From JBCDGZ01 sp038750655 (GTDB lineage: Bacteria > Bacteroidota > Bacteroidia > Chitinophagales > Saprospiraceae): a stretch of 64,000 bases of DNA. The stretch covers positions 1-64,000 of the forward strand of contig JBCDGZ010000016.1 in the NCBI GenBank assembly GCA_038750655.1. The letters run 5' to 3'. Positions 8,346 to 16,097 of this stretch are shown here, piece by piece. A program made the position numbers and the translations under genes. Positions within the stretch are counted from its first letter, which is position 1. Every line of letters starts with the position of its first letter. Below the pieces are notes generated by a model. The model did not search any database. It had not been told where the DNA came from and saw nothing but the letters and a program-made list of their open reading frames with translations.

Positions 8346-8900
8346 ATGACAAACGATTCCCTCGATCTGCTTGCGCTGGCTCGACAAGAACTGCTCCGAA
8401 GCAATGCCGACCGTAAGCATCCCTTCCGCTTTTTCCAACTGGCCACCTTCGGCCCTTATCCTGAACTTCGAACCGTCGTGAAGCGAAAGGCAAGCAGTGA
8501 TTTTCTAATTACTTTCTTTACGGACTCTCGAAGTCCAAAGGTGGGGGAGATCGTGGAAGATAATCGGGTTTCGGCGCTCTTCTACCATCCTCGCAAGCAG
8601 TTACAGCTCCGATTGAAGGGGGTAGCGCAGTTGGTGGAGCGCGAAAGCGAAGCTTTTACGCAGTATTTACATCAGGTGAAGCAGTCGCGTTCGGTCAAGG
8701 ATTATTTGACTTTGCAGGCTCCAGGCAGTCCGGTCGACGATGCGACAGCGGAGGCTGGTTTTGGCGAACAGATCAACCTAGCGGTCATTGAAATTCAGCC
8801 CCAATTGCTGGATATACTACAGCTCGGTCGGGCGCAGCATTTCCGCAGTGCTGACCATTGGGAAGCCGGGGCGTGGCGAGCGCAGCCGCTCGTTCCTTAG
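8346..8900 (+). CDS. Pyridoxamine 5'-phosphate oxidase-like flavin-binding protein
   Basis: 184 residues. The sequence fits the PNPOx-like split-barrel fold: LATFGPYPELRTVVKRK, FFTDSRSPKVGEI and VSALFYHPRKQLQLRLKG line up with the FMN-binding strands. It is shorter than true PdxH and lacks its usual C-terminal substrate motif, so it is better called a general FMN-binding oxidoreductase or stress protein than PdxH. Its stop is one base from the stop of the convergent M48 protease gene. Confidence 0.85.
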   Translation: MTNDSLDLLALARQELLRSNADRKHPFRFFQLATFGPYPELRTVVKRKASSDFLITFFTDSRSPKVGEIVEDNRVSALFYHPRKQLQLRLKGVAQLVERESEAFTQYLHQVKQSRSVKDYLTLQAPGSPVDDATAEAGFGEQINLAVIEIQPQLLDILQLGRAQHFRSADHWEAGAWRAQPLVP

Positions 8901-8901
8901 C

Positions 8902-10341
8902 TTACTCTCCCACCACCTTAATCAAGGTATTGGCCTCTACTCGATCATTGAGTTGCATACCGTTGAGGACGGCCAACTCATCGAAGCGTTTGCTGTCCAT
9001 GTTGTGCGTACGCATCACCTCGGTGAAGGTGCCGGCTCGCTGTACCGTTTTGACCTTGATGCGCTCTGGCTTCACATTGAGCCGTGCGGGATCGCGCAGC
9101 TCATTGAAGCCTTGCATGGTGCGGGTGAAGAGGCTTTCGTAGCGGTTGAAGTCTGCCCGGCTGGCGATGCCGTGAAATTTATAAATTCGGCCACCATACT
9201 CAATAAAGTAACTCAAAACCCGCAGATTTTGTACATCCGATAGGTTCATCCGGGCGGGGAGGCCGTTGACGCGTACACCGCGAGAGTCTATAATGCGGAT
9301 CGAATCGGTATTTTGCTGGAAGGTGCGCTCGGCGGCAACAGCGTTGGCCCCTTGAGCCAGGGACATCTGGATAAGGGCCTTGCCATCCTCGGTGGCGATT
9401 TGTACCGTTGAAGGGGTATTCACGGTCTGCCAACCACCGGGGATGGGAAACTGAAATTTCAGCTCGGGGTGAAAAAAGGCATTATTATCGAAATAGCCTT
9501 GGCGGGGATCTTCGCCGTAGACCAGCCCGTCGATCATGCGGAGGTAGGAGTCGCGGCCGACTTTGAATTGGCTAGCATCTCGACCTTTCTGGGTCTTTTC
9601 GGTCAGCTTGTGTACGGTATTGTAGCGGTCTACCGGATCGGGATGGGTGGACATGAAGGTCGGGATGCTCTGGCCACTTTCGCCCCGCAGGCGGTTGATG
9701 GTCTGGAAAAAATTGGCCATCTCGCTAGAATTATAGCCAATTTCGGTAGAATATTCTACTCCAAGCCGATCCGATTGACTTTCGGCGTCGCGGCCGAATT
9801 TGAGAAAGAGCAGGCCTAGGCCCGATTGGGCCAAGTTGGAAAACTGGCGAAAATCTTCTGACAAAACCATTCCCAAACCAAACCCCACCTGCGCAAGCAT
9901 GGTCTTGCTGTATTGCCGTGCCGAGTGTCGGGCGGTAATATGACCGATTTCGTGTCCCAAGACGCCAGCGAATTCTGCTTCATTATTAAAATGTGCCAAA
10001 ATCCCTCTCGTAAAATACACATAGCCGCCCGGCACCGCAAAGGCATTGACCACCGGAGAATCCAGGACTTTGAAATCATAATCGAGGTTGGGGCGATGAG
10101 AAATCCTGGCCATTTGCTGGCCTTTTTCGTTGATAAAGGCCTGTATCCGTTCATCATTATACTTTCCGTAGGTGCTGACAATACTTGGATCCGTCTCTTT
10201 ACCCAGAGCCAGCTCTCCCTGTTCCGACAAGAGCATAAATTCCTTCTTTCCTGTCACCGGATTGACCGAACAGGAGAGCTGCAAAGTAATCATTATCGTG
10301 AGTAGATAGGCTGGCCAGCCGAAAAGCGAATGATTTTTCAT
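8902..10341 (-). CDS. M48 family metalloprotease, lipoprotein
   Basis: 479 residues with a lipoprotein signal (Cys24 in LQLSC), so likely periplasmic and membrane-anchored. The zinc motif HEIGH is at 130-134, followed by ARHSARQ as in BepA/LoiP-type M48 proteins, and the third ligand lies in ESQSDRLGVEY. The sequence after the protease domain (about 290-410) is typical of Bacteroidota M48 proteins; the last 60 residues (VQRAGTFTEVMRTHNM to ANTLIKVVG) look like a LysM-type module. The family degrades misfolded envelope proteins. It is convergent with the gene at 8346. Confidence 0.92.
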   Translation of the reverse strand: MKNHSLFGWPAYLLTIMITLQLSCSVNPVTGKKEFMLLSEQGELALGKETDPSIVSTYGKYNDERIQAFINEKGQQMARISHRPNLDYDFKVLDSPVVNAFAVPGGYVYFTRGILAHFNNEAEFAGVLGHEIGHITARHSARQYSKTMLAQVGFGLGMVLSEDFRQFSNLAQSGLGLLFLKFGRDAESQSDRLGVEYSTEIGYNSSEMANFFQTINRLRGESGQSIPTFMSTHPDPVDRYNTVHKLTEKTQKGRDASQFKVGRDSYLRMIDGLVYGEDPRQGYFDNNAFFHPELKFQFPIPGGWQTVNTPSTVQIATEDGKALIQMSLAQGANAVAAERTFQQNTDSIRIIDSRGVRVNGLPARMNLSDVQNLRVLSYFIEYGGRIYKFHGIASRADFNRYESLFTRTMQGFNELRDPARLNVKPERIKVKTVQRAGTFTEVMRTHNMDSKRFDELAVLNGMQLNDRVEANTLIKVVGE

Positions 10342-10388
10342 AGTGATTGTGTTTTGTTCTACTCAAAATACAGAATATGGGGGATAAA

Positions 10389-10955
10389 TTAAAAACAATC
10401 CTCTTCAAAGCTGATAGCACCAGGCGCTAAACCACCGACGCCATCATGCTGGGTACTAAATTGACAATCTTCGATATTGGCGGTCGGAAATTGATCCTGT
10501 CCAGGGCCACAAGGATAGCTACAGGCAGAGCCTTTAATTTCTGTTTCGCTAATACCTGTATCATAGAGGACGGTATAATTAAAGAGTCCTTGGTAAATGG
10601 AATCCGTACCGTTGATACTACCACTCCAGTAAAACTGCGAGTCATTGGTGGGAATGTTGCTGGCTTCAAACATCATTAGGCCCTCTTGATCAAAGATTTG
10701 TAAACTCTTAACCATGTCTGCTCTTAATAAGCTGCCATGAACGATAAAAAAATCATTAAACCCATCGAAGTTCGGGGTGAACATATTGGGAATGTAGATA
10801 AAAGAGCTGTCAACCATACCATTGAAAGATCCTGTGGCACAGCAGCCATCGTAGGGATTAGGAGGAGGATCGCCGGTCTCCATAACATCATCATCGCAGG
10901 CGGCGAAGCCCAGGCAGATCAGCAATCCGAGTAGGTACATAAATTTGTTATTCAT
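10389..10955 (-). CDS. Lipoprotein resembling the gliding-motility-associated C-terminal (CHU_C/T9SS type B) fold
   Basis: 188 residues with a lipoprotein signal (Cys20 in FAAC). The body contains IYIPNMFTPNFDGFNDFFIV, then LQIFDQEGLMMFE and FYWSGSINGT...YQGLFNYTV. These match the order of motifs in the gliding motility-associated C-terminal domain that acts as a T9SS type B signal. Here the domain is nearly the whole protein and is followed by a cysteine-containing tail rather than ending at the C-terminus. A role in secretion is therefore doubtful. It lies between the M48 gene and the divergent AlkD-like gene. Confidence 0.7.
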   Translation of the reverse strand: MNNKFMYLLGLLICLGFAACDDDVMETGDPPPNPYDGCCATGSFNGMVDSSFIYIPNMFTPNFDGFNDFFIVHGSLLRADMVKSLQIFDQEGLMMFEASNIPTNDSQFYWSGSINGTDSIYQGLFNYTVLYDTGISETEIKGSACSYPCGPGQDQFPTANIEDCQFSTQHDGVGGLAPGAISFEEDCF

Positions 10956-11041
10956 TGTCTTTATATTTTTGAATGATTCTAACTTTCGTCTCTTTTAAAG
11001 AACGTATCTTTTGCTAGAAATGTGTCGAACGCAATCAAAAA

Positions 11042-11728
11042 ATGCTGATGAAAAAATTAAGTCCTTCCCAATACCTGGATACCGTTATTGCATGCTTTGA
11101 AGAAGCTGGTCGGCCAGAGGTGGCCGAAGGCCAAATGAAGTACATGCGCAATCAATTTGAGTTCTTTGGGTTAAAGGCCCCAGTCTGGATGCCTATGGCA
11201 AAGCAGCTGTTCAAAACCCACGGCATACTGCGCGGCGAAGAACTTCGCCAACTGGCGCGCCTCTGCTTCGAAGAGGAGCAGCGCGAGCTGCATTACTTCG
11301 CCATCGAAATGGTGGAGCGGGCCTTGAAAAAGGAGCCGGAGGCCTTGATCGATTTCCTCGAAGAGCTGATCGGCCTGCGCTCCTGGTGGGATACCGTCGA
11401 TTGGCTGGCCAAGCTAGTCGGTATCCACTTTCAGCGATTTCCTGCCCTCATCCGCCCGGTGACGGAGCGTTGGATGGATTCGGAGCAACTATGGCTACAA
11501 CGGACGGCCATTATTTTCCAACTCCGCTACCGCGATCAGACCGACGCTGATCTGCTGTTTGAGTACATCCTGCGGGTAGCGGACTCCAAGGAGTTCTTTT
11601 TGCAAAAAGCGGCGGGCTGGGCCCTCCGGCAATACGCCAAGACGAATCCGGAGGTGGTGCGCCGGTTTATAGCCGGGCATCAATTGCCAGCGCTGACGGT
11701 TCGAGAGGGCAGTAAGTATTTGAAATGA
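11042..11728 (+). CDS. DNA alkylation repair protein (AlkD-like)
   Basis: 228 residues, all helical HEAT-like repeats. Typical family sequence is present: MKYMRNQFEFFGLKAPVWMP, LRSWWDTVDWLA and FLQKAAGWALRQYAKTNPEVV. AlkD-type glycosylases remove alkylated bases, using a conserved Trp/Asp set that is present in the WWDTVDW motif. The length is normal for the family. Met3 is an alternative start. The gene is monocistronic and converges on the DUF983 operon. Confidence 0.93.
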   Translation: MLMKKLSPSQYLDTVIACFEEAGRPEVAEGQMKYMRNQFEFFGLKAPVWMPMAKQLFKTHGILRGEELRQLARLCFEEEQRELHYFAIEMVERALKKEPEALIDFLEELIGLRSWWDTVDWLAKLVGIHFQRFPALIRPVTERWMDSEQLWLQRTAIIFQLRYRDQTDADLLFEYILRVADSKEFFLQKAAGWALRQYAKTNPEVVRRFIAGHQLPALTVREGSKYLK

Positions 11729-11764
11729 TCAATTCTAGGGTGCAGAGCACCTTTCAATTACCCC

Positions 11765-12133
11765 TTATTCCACCTTCCCCTCTTTCCTCCTCATCCGCAC
11801 ATTAATATGAATCCAAACGGACCGTGATAAGCGTAGAATTTTAAAGTAACTGATCGCCGCCAAGAATAAGACCAACCCAATAGCCGCTTCCGCCTCCCAA
11901 CTAAAGCCCAGCACCAAAATCAAGGAAGGGACCAACAAAAGAATCGACGAAAGGCCGTAGGAGATGAACATCGCACCATAGTAAAAGCCAGGCTCTGGCT
12001 CGAAGCGCTGTCCGCAGACGGCGCATTGCTCGTGCATAGCCAAAGGATCACTGAACTCGAAGGGTTCCTTGAAAAGTTTGGAGGAACGACAACGCGGGCA
12101 GTGATAAGTCATAATGCTTTTGAAGAGAGTCAT
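11765..12133 (-). CDS. DUF983 family membrane protein
   Basis: 122 residues. The N-terminus has two zinc-ribbon-like CxxC pairs (CPRCRSSKLF and CAVCGQRFEPEPGFYYGAM), the hallmark of DUF983. Two membrane helices follow. Function unknown. Its ATG overlaps the TGA of the SDR gene by four bases (ATGA), so it is the third gene of the operon starting at 14235. Confidence 0.9.
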   Translation of the reverse strand: MTLFKSIMTYHCPRCRSSKLFKEPFEFSDPLAMHEQCAVCGQRFEPEPGFYYGAMFISYGLSSILLLVPSLILVLGFSWEAEAAIGLVLFLAAISYFKILRLSRSVWIHINVRMRRKEGKVE

Positions 12134-12984
12134 GAGGATAATTTTTTGAGTTGTATAAAGAAATCTTGCAGGCGGTGCCGTCCATACCTTGGAGCTGCCA
12201 TATCCATTACGCTCACATGGAGGAGAAATTCGAGCGGACCGTAGCGGGTCTTATTCATCAAGAGAGCTGCCAGGAACAATAGGACTTTTCTTATCCAGTT
12301 GGGAACAAAGGTGATTTTGACCGGTTTTTGAACAACTTGAAAAGCCAGTTCCGCAATTTCCTGCTGTGTAAATAGCTCATTACCGCCCACCTCAAGTACC
12401 TCCTCCTTCTGCCCAATGGCATCAATGCAGACCTCTGCTAAGTCAGCTCCATGAATCGGATTGAGCCGAACCTGACCATCTCCCAAGAGATAGACCCGCC
12501 CACTTTCGGCCATTTGGTAGAATTCCTTGATGTCAGAGAAAAAACCACTAGGTCGGATGATGCAGTATTCCAGTCCCGAGTGCTGCAATTCTTCAACAAA
12601 GCGTTCTTTAGCTGCACAGATTTCCAGGTGCTGCAACTCTTCTCCGTGAAGAACAGAGACATAGATAAACTTTTGGACGCCACTCCTCAGGGCCTCTTCT
12701 AACAAATTCTTATTCGCCTGATAATCTACATCCATGTAGCTTAGCCCATCCTGTTGGCGGGTAATCCCTACGGTAGAAATGACCACATCGATACCTTCGC
12801 AGCAGCCTTTGAGGCTTTGGGGATCAGTGACTTGCGCTTCAATAATTTGCGAGGAGTGGAGGCCCAGCATTTTTAATTTTTCAGTATTCCGGGCCAAAGC
12901 CCGGAAGTTTAACTGACGTTGGAGCGATTCTTTGACAATATAACTGCCGAGATAGCCGGTCGAGCCTGCAATGAGAATATTCAT
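12130..12984 (-). CDS. NAD(P)-binding SDR/NmrA-like protein
   Basis: 284 residues. The Rossmann motif GSTGYLGSYIV starts at residue 7, and DVVISTVGITRQQDG and YIIRPSGFFSD follow in the order of atypical SDR proteins of the NmrA/TMR type. The typical YxxxK catalytic pair is not evident. A hydrophobic C-terminal stretch (VLLFLAALLM) may associate with the membrane. It lies 12 bases behind the serine hydrolase and overlaps the DUF983 gene by four bases. Confidence 0.88.
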   Translation of the reverse strand: MNILIAGSTGYLGSYIVKESLQRQLNFRALARNTEKLKMLGLHSSQIIEAQVTDPQSLKGCCEGIDVVISTVGITRQQDGLSYMDVDYQANKNLLEEALRSGVQKFIYVSVLHGEELQHLEICAAKERFVEELQHSGLEYCIIRPSGFFSDIKEFYQMAESGRVYLLGDGQVRLNPIHGADLAEVCIDAIGQKEEVLEVGGNELFTQQEIAELAFQVVQKPVKITFVPNWIRKVLLFLAALLMNKTRYGPLEFLLHVSVMDMAAPRYGRHRLQDFFIQLKKLSS

Positions 12985-12996
12985 AAGTTTAGGAAT

Positions 12997-14235
12997 TTAG
13001 TTATTCTGAAGAAAAGTGGTGATGGCTTGCTGTATTTTGGGAAACAGCTGATCCCAGTCTTGCTGATGTTCATCGGTGGAAGCATCCATATTAGTCAGCA
13101 GCAAGTAGCCGGATTGGCCGGATTTGTCGAAACGAAGGTCGCAGGTAGTGCCGGGGTCTGCTCCGTCGTGTCTGATCTGATCGCCGTCGAGGAACCAGAA
13201 GATACCGTGGTGTTCGGCCAGTACAGAAGGGACGATGCCGTTAGCGGTCTGGGGCTCGAATAGCAGCTCATACCCCGCCTTGGAAAAGAGGGTCGTAGAT
13301 TGTCCTTTGGCCCCTTTCATCATGTCCATGAGGTATTTGGCTAAATCCTCATTGGAGGTATTGATCTCGCTATCTGGATAAGAGTCCGTGCTGTACAAGG
13401 GCAGGGGAGTAGTTTTGTCCCAGTATAAGGTGGCGTTCCGGCTAGGGGTAAGCCCTTGTGCGAGGTAGGATGTTTGGTCCATATTCAGCGGGTCCAGGAT
13501 GTGGGACTGTACATAGTCTTTGAAGGGCACACCTGTGGCGCTTTCTATGAGAAAACCCGTCAGCGTCGTTGCCAAATTGGAATAGCTCCAGGTGCTGCCC
13601 GGTGCTGTGGCGGCAAAATTATCCAGGTCGTAGCCATCACCATCTTCGAGGTAGTAGGCCGCCATGAGTTCTTCCAGGGGGATGGGGGCTCTTTGCTCGA
13701 AGTCCAGCAGGTCTTGCAAGAGCTGTGCTCCGGGGCTGCTGAGGTCTTCACCGGGCAGGATGCGGTAGCTTTCAAAGTAGACTTCGTAATTATCCAGCAG
13801 GCCAGAAGTGTGGGTGACCAGGTGCTTGACCTGGATGGTCGCATTGGGCTGCTTGGGGTTGACAACGGCTACGGGCAGCAGGTCGTTGATGTCGGTTTCG
13901 AGGGTGAAATAGCCTTGCTCGATGGCTTTGACCAGCGCGGCGGCGACAAAGGTTTTGCTGATCGAACCAATAGGCTGCGTCGTTTGGTTGCTATAGGCTT
14001 TGTTGGCTTCGGCATTGGCCTTTCCGAAGGCCTCTTGGTAGATCAGTTCATTGTCTTCGATGACAGAGACGGCGAAGCCGTGGGCATTAGAGGTAGCGAG
14101 AATTTCATTTAAAGAAGCGCTGAGGTCTTCCGCGGTGGCAATGGTCTGAGGTTGTGGGTTATCGTCATCATTATCACAAGCGACAAAACTCAGACTTAGG
14201 AATAAGATCAGGGAGAACAAAATTGATTTTTTCAT
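12997..14235 (-). CDS. Serine hydrolase, beta-lactamase class C/PBP4*-like lipoprotein
   Basis: 412 residues with a lipoprotein signal (Cys20 in FVAC). The three active-site motifs of the family are visible: SxxK as S91-I-S-K94, YxN as Y218-S-N220, and HDG at 356-358. Members act on peptides, esters or D-amino-acid substrates; the sequence does not tell which. It is the first gene of an operon with an SDR protein and DUF983. The promoter region carries an element shared with the alpha/beta hydrolase gene at 17996-18892. Confidence 0.93.
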   Translation of the reverse strand: MKKSILFSLILFLSLSFVACDNDDDNPQPQTIATAEDLSASLNEILATSNAHGFAVSVIEDNELIYQEAFGKANAEANKAYSNQTTQPIGSISKTFVAAALVKAIEQGYFTLETDINDLLPVAVVNPKQPNATIQVKHLVTHTSGLLDNYEVYFESYRILPGEDLSSPGAQLLQDLLDFEQRAPIPLEELMAAYYLEDGDGYDLDNFAATAPGSTWSYSNLATTLTGFLIESATGVPFKDYVQSHILDPLNMDQTSYLAQGLTPSRNATLYWDKTTPLPLYSTDSYPDSEINTSNEDLAKYLMDMMKGAKGQSTTLFSKAGYELLFEPQTANGIVPSVLAEHHGIFWFLDGDQIRHDGADPGTTCDLRFDKSGQSGYLLLTNMDASTDEHQQDWDQLFPKIQQAITTFLQNN

Positions 14236-14270
14236 TTTTTTTAAAGTTGATGATTGCCGTATTGACTATG

Positions 14271-14324
14271 CAAAGATGCAGCAGCAGACCGGGGCGATCG
14301 TTCGTGATTATATTTGCGAACTTT
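14271..14324 (-). promoter_or_regulatory. Shared promoter/operator element, copy 1
   Basis: Read on the minus strand: AAAGTTCGCA, 11 bases, GAACGAT, 18 bases, CATCTTTG. The last block fits the -7 consensus at seven of eight positions and lies 36-43 bases ahead of the serine hydrolase ATG. GTTCG and CGAAC form an inverted repeat upstream of it. Copy 2 (18917-18970) has identical blocks and identical spacing. Confidence 0.6.
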
Positions 14325-14405
14325 ATAATGAGATTCCGTACCTTGGATGAGATTTGGGACCCCTTACAAAGGGGATCATGAGGAAAAATGGATGCAGAAA
14401 GGTGG

Positions 14406-14530
14406 GAGGCAGAATCGGCTCAACTATCTGAAGGAATTGCTGAAATAGAGCGTATAGGTTGAGAGTGAGAGGCAGAATCAATCCAGCTATCTAAGGGGAG
14501 TATTGAAATAGCGCGTAGTGCAGGTTGGGT
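14406..14530 (+). repeat. Degenerate 63-base tandem duplication
   Basis: GAGGCAGAATC begins at 14406 and again at 14469. Both copies keep CTATCT and TGAAATAG at matching places. In the same frame both encode a similar peptide (EAESAQLSEG and EAESIQLSKG), but stops interrupt the frame between copies. It may be the remains of a coding repeat or a noncoding duplication. Confidence 0.5.
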
Positions 14531-14609
14531 GCAGCAGGTAGTATTCTAGCATTTTGGGAGGGCCCACCCACTTTGCCACCGCCGCCAACCCACCAGCCGA
14601 TATTTTTAA

Positions 14610-14668
14610 ACCTGACCACTAACGGTCAGGTCTTGCAGTCGGTGGGTCGCAAGACTTCCTGCGGAAGT
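14610..14668 (+). repeat. Three contiguous hairpins
   Basis: ACCTGACC/GGTCAGGT (14610-14631), GTCTTGC/GCAAGAC (14630-14655) and ACTTCC/GGAAGT (14654-14668) are perfect inverted repeats that overlap each other by two bases. No T-run follows. They could be a structured RNA or an intergenic repeat element. Confidence 0.5.
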
Positions 14669-14818
14669 GTGGCATCCTTTTCCTTTCCAGGCCTTTGAAA
14701 GCAAAAGGGCATATATGCAAAAGAAGGAGTTGCCAAGGTCATCTATGTGGAGTAATCTTTCAGGAAAAGACGAGGCAACAAACGAACCGAATTACAAGGT
14801 AAAACAAAAAGTTTGAAA

Positions 14819-16096
14819 ATGCAAAAATACCTACTAGCCTTATTTTTACTCGCTTCCCTTCCTCTCTCTCCGATTTGCGCCCAGGGCAATGCCCAAGCCT
14901 ACACCGAGCGGCACTCCTTCCTCTCCACCTATCTTCAAGAAGAGCGCTCCTTTCAGGTCTATCTGCCGCCGAGCTATTTCTACAACGACAAAAGCAATTT
15001 TCCGGTTATTTACTTGATTGATGGGGACTATAATTTTTATTACGATACGGGCCTGATTGAATTTATGTCTAGCGTAAGTTGTAAGATTCCAGAGATGATT
15101 GTGGTGGGCATTTCAGATCGAGGGAATGAGGGCTACCGTCGGGACTGCACGCCAACGGCTTCGGAGGGCAACGCTGATAATTTTATGGACTTTATCGAAA
15201 AGGAGTTGAAAGCGCAGATCAAGCAGCGCTACCGCACCTCAGATTACGACCTCCTCATCGGCCATTCGCTAGGCGGCTTTTTTGCTACCCATTTCCTATT
15301 ACAACGCCCCAAAGCCTTCGACACCTACATCGCTATTGATCCCTCCTACTGGTGGGGAGATTATGAAATCAGCAGCCGGGCCGACTCGCTTTTTGCAGAG
15401 AAAGAAGACCTGGACGCTCAGCTGTTCATCTCCTTAGCGAGTACAAAAATGATGGGAGTACGCCAGTTTGTGGGCGTGCTGGATAAGCATTTTCCAAACA
15501 GTACGAAATGGGATTTTCAGCATTATCCAGAGGAAAATCACGGTTCGGTGGGGATAGTGACCGTGAAGCATGCACTGCGCTCGCTCTTCAAGGGCTGGGA
15601 TTTATCGAGAGAGGAATTCCTGGCGCTCAAAGGGGCCAAAGCAGTAGTCGAGCACTACAAACAACTCTCCGATAAATTCTCCACTTCCTTCCCCCTTCCT
15701 GCTTATGCAATGGGCAATATGGTCTATTACTACCATCGAGAGGATAAGGCCGAGTTGGAGATTTTTGAAAAAGGGGTAGAAGAATATTTTCCCAGTTCGC
15801 TGGACGAATTTCGCATTCAGGTGGCTAGAAATTACCTCAGCAAGGAGGAACACGATCAGGCAGAAGCCATCTACAAACTTCAAATTCAAAACGACCTGCT
15901 ATCCTTCCGCTCCTACGAAGGCTTAGCCAAAATCTATCAGCAAAAAGGAGAGCTGGCGAAGGCACAAAGCATGAGTGCCAAAGCTGTCGAGGCGGCCAAG
16001 AAAGCTAAGGTACGCCAGTGGCAGCTCAACGAGATTCTGTCTACTCATCGCAAAATTCAGAACGGCTTTCAAGGCGATGATTTAAATAATAATTAA
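14819..16096 (+). CDS. Putative esterase (esterase D/enterochelin-esterase-like) with C-terminal TPR region
   Basis: 425 residues from the ATG at 14819; a TTG two codons earlier is less likely. A signal peptide covers about 1-22. The alpha/beta hydrolase domain shows IYLIDGDYNF, then the nucleophile elbow GHSLGGFF with Ser150, and a late His (ENHGSV). Residues about 310-400 look like TPR helices (YEGLAKIYQQKGELAKAQ). The substrate is unknown; family members cleave esters of siderophores, acetylated sugars or S-formylglutathione. One base separates it from the following gamma-glutamyltransferase-like gene, so both are probably cotranscribed. Confidence 0.9.
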   Translation: MQKYLLALFLLASLPLSPICAQGNAQAYTERHSFLSTYLQEERSFQVYLPPSYFYNDKSNFPVIYLIDGDYNFYYDTGLIEFMSSVSCKIPEMIVVGISDRGNEGYRRDCTPTASEGNADNFMDFIEKELKAQIKQRYRTSDYDLLIGHSLGGFFATHFLLQRPKAFDTYIAIDPSYWWGDYEISSRADSLFAEKEDLDAQLFISLASTKMMGVRQFVGVLDKHFPNSTKWDFQHYPEENHGSVGIVTVKHALRSLFKGWDLSREEFLALKGAKAVVEHYKQLSDKFSTSFPLPAYAMGNMVYYYHREDKAELEIFEKGVEEYFPSSLDEFRIQVARNYLSKEEHDQAEAIYKLQIQNDLLSFRSYEGLAKIYQQKGELAKAQSMSAKAVEAAKKAKVRQWQLNEILSTHRKIQNGFQGDDLNNN

Positions 16097-16097
16097 A

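Larger units (their letters stand above)
14236..14818. other. Intergenic region with repeats and hairpins
   Basis: Contains the shared element (14271-14324), a 63-base tandem duplication (14406-14530), a GC-rich stretch (14555-14592) that resembles 59773-59803, and three contiguous hairpins (14610-14668). No intact gene was found. Confidence 0.6.
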
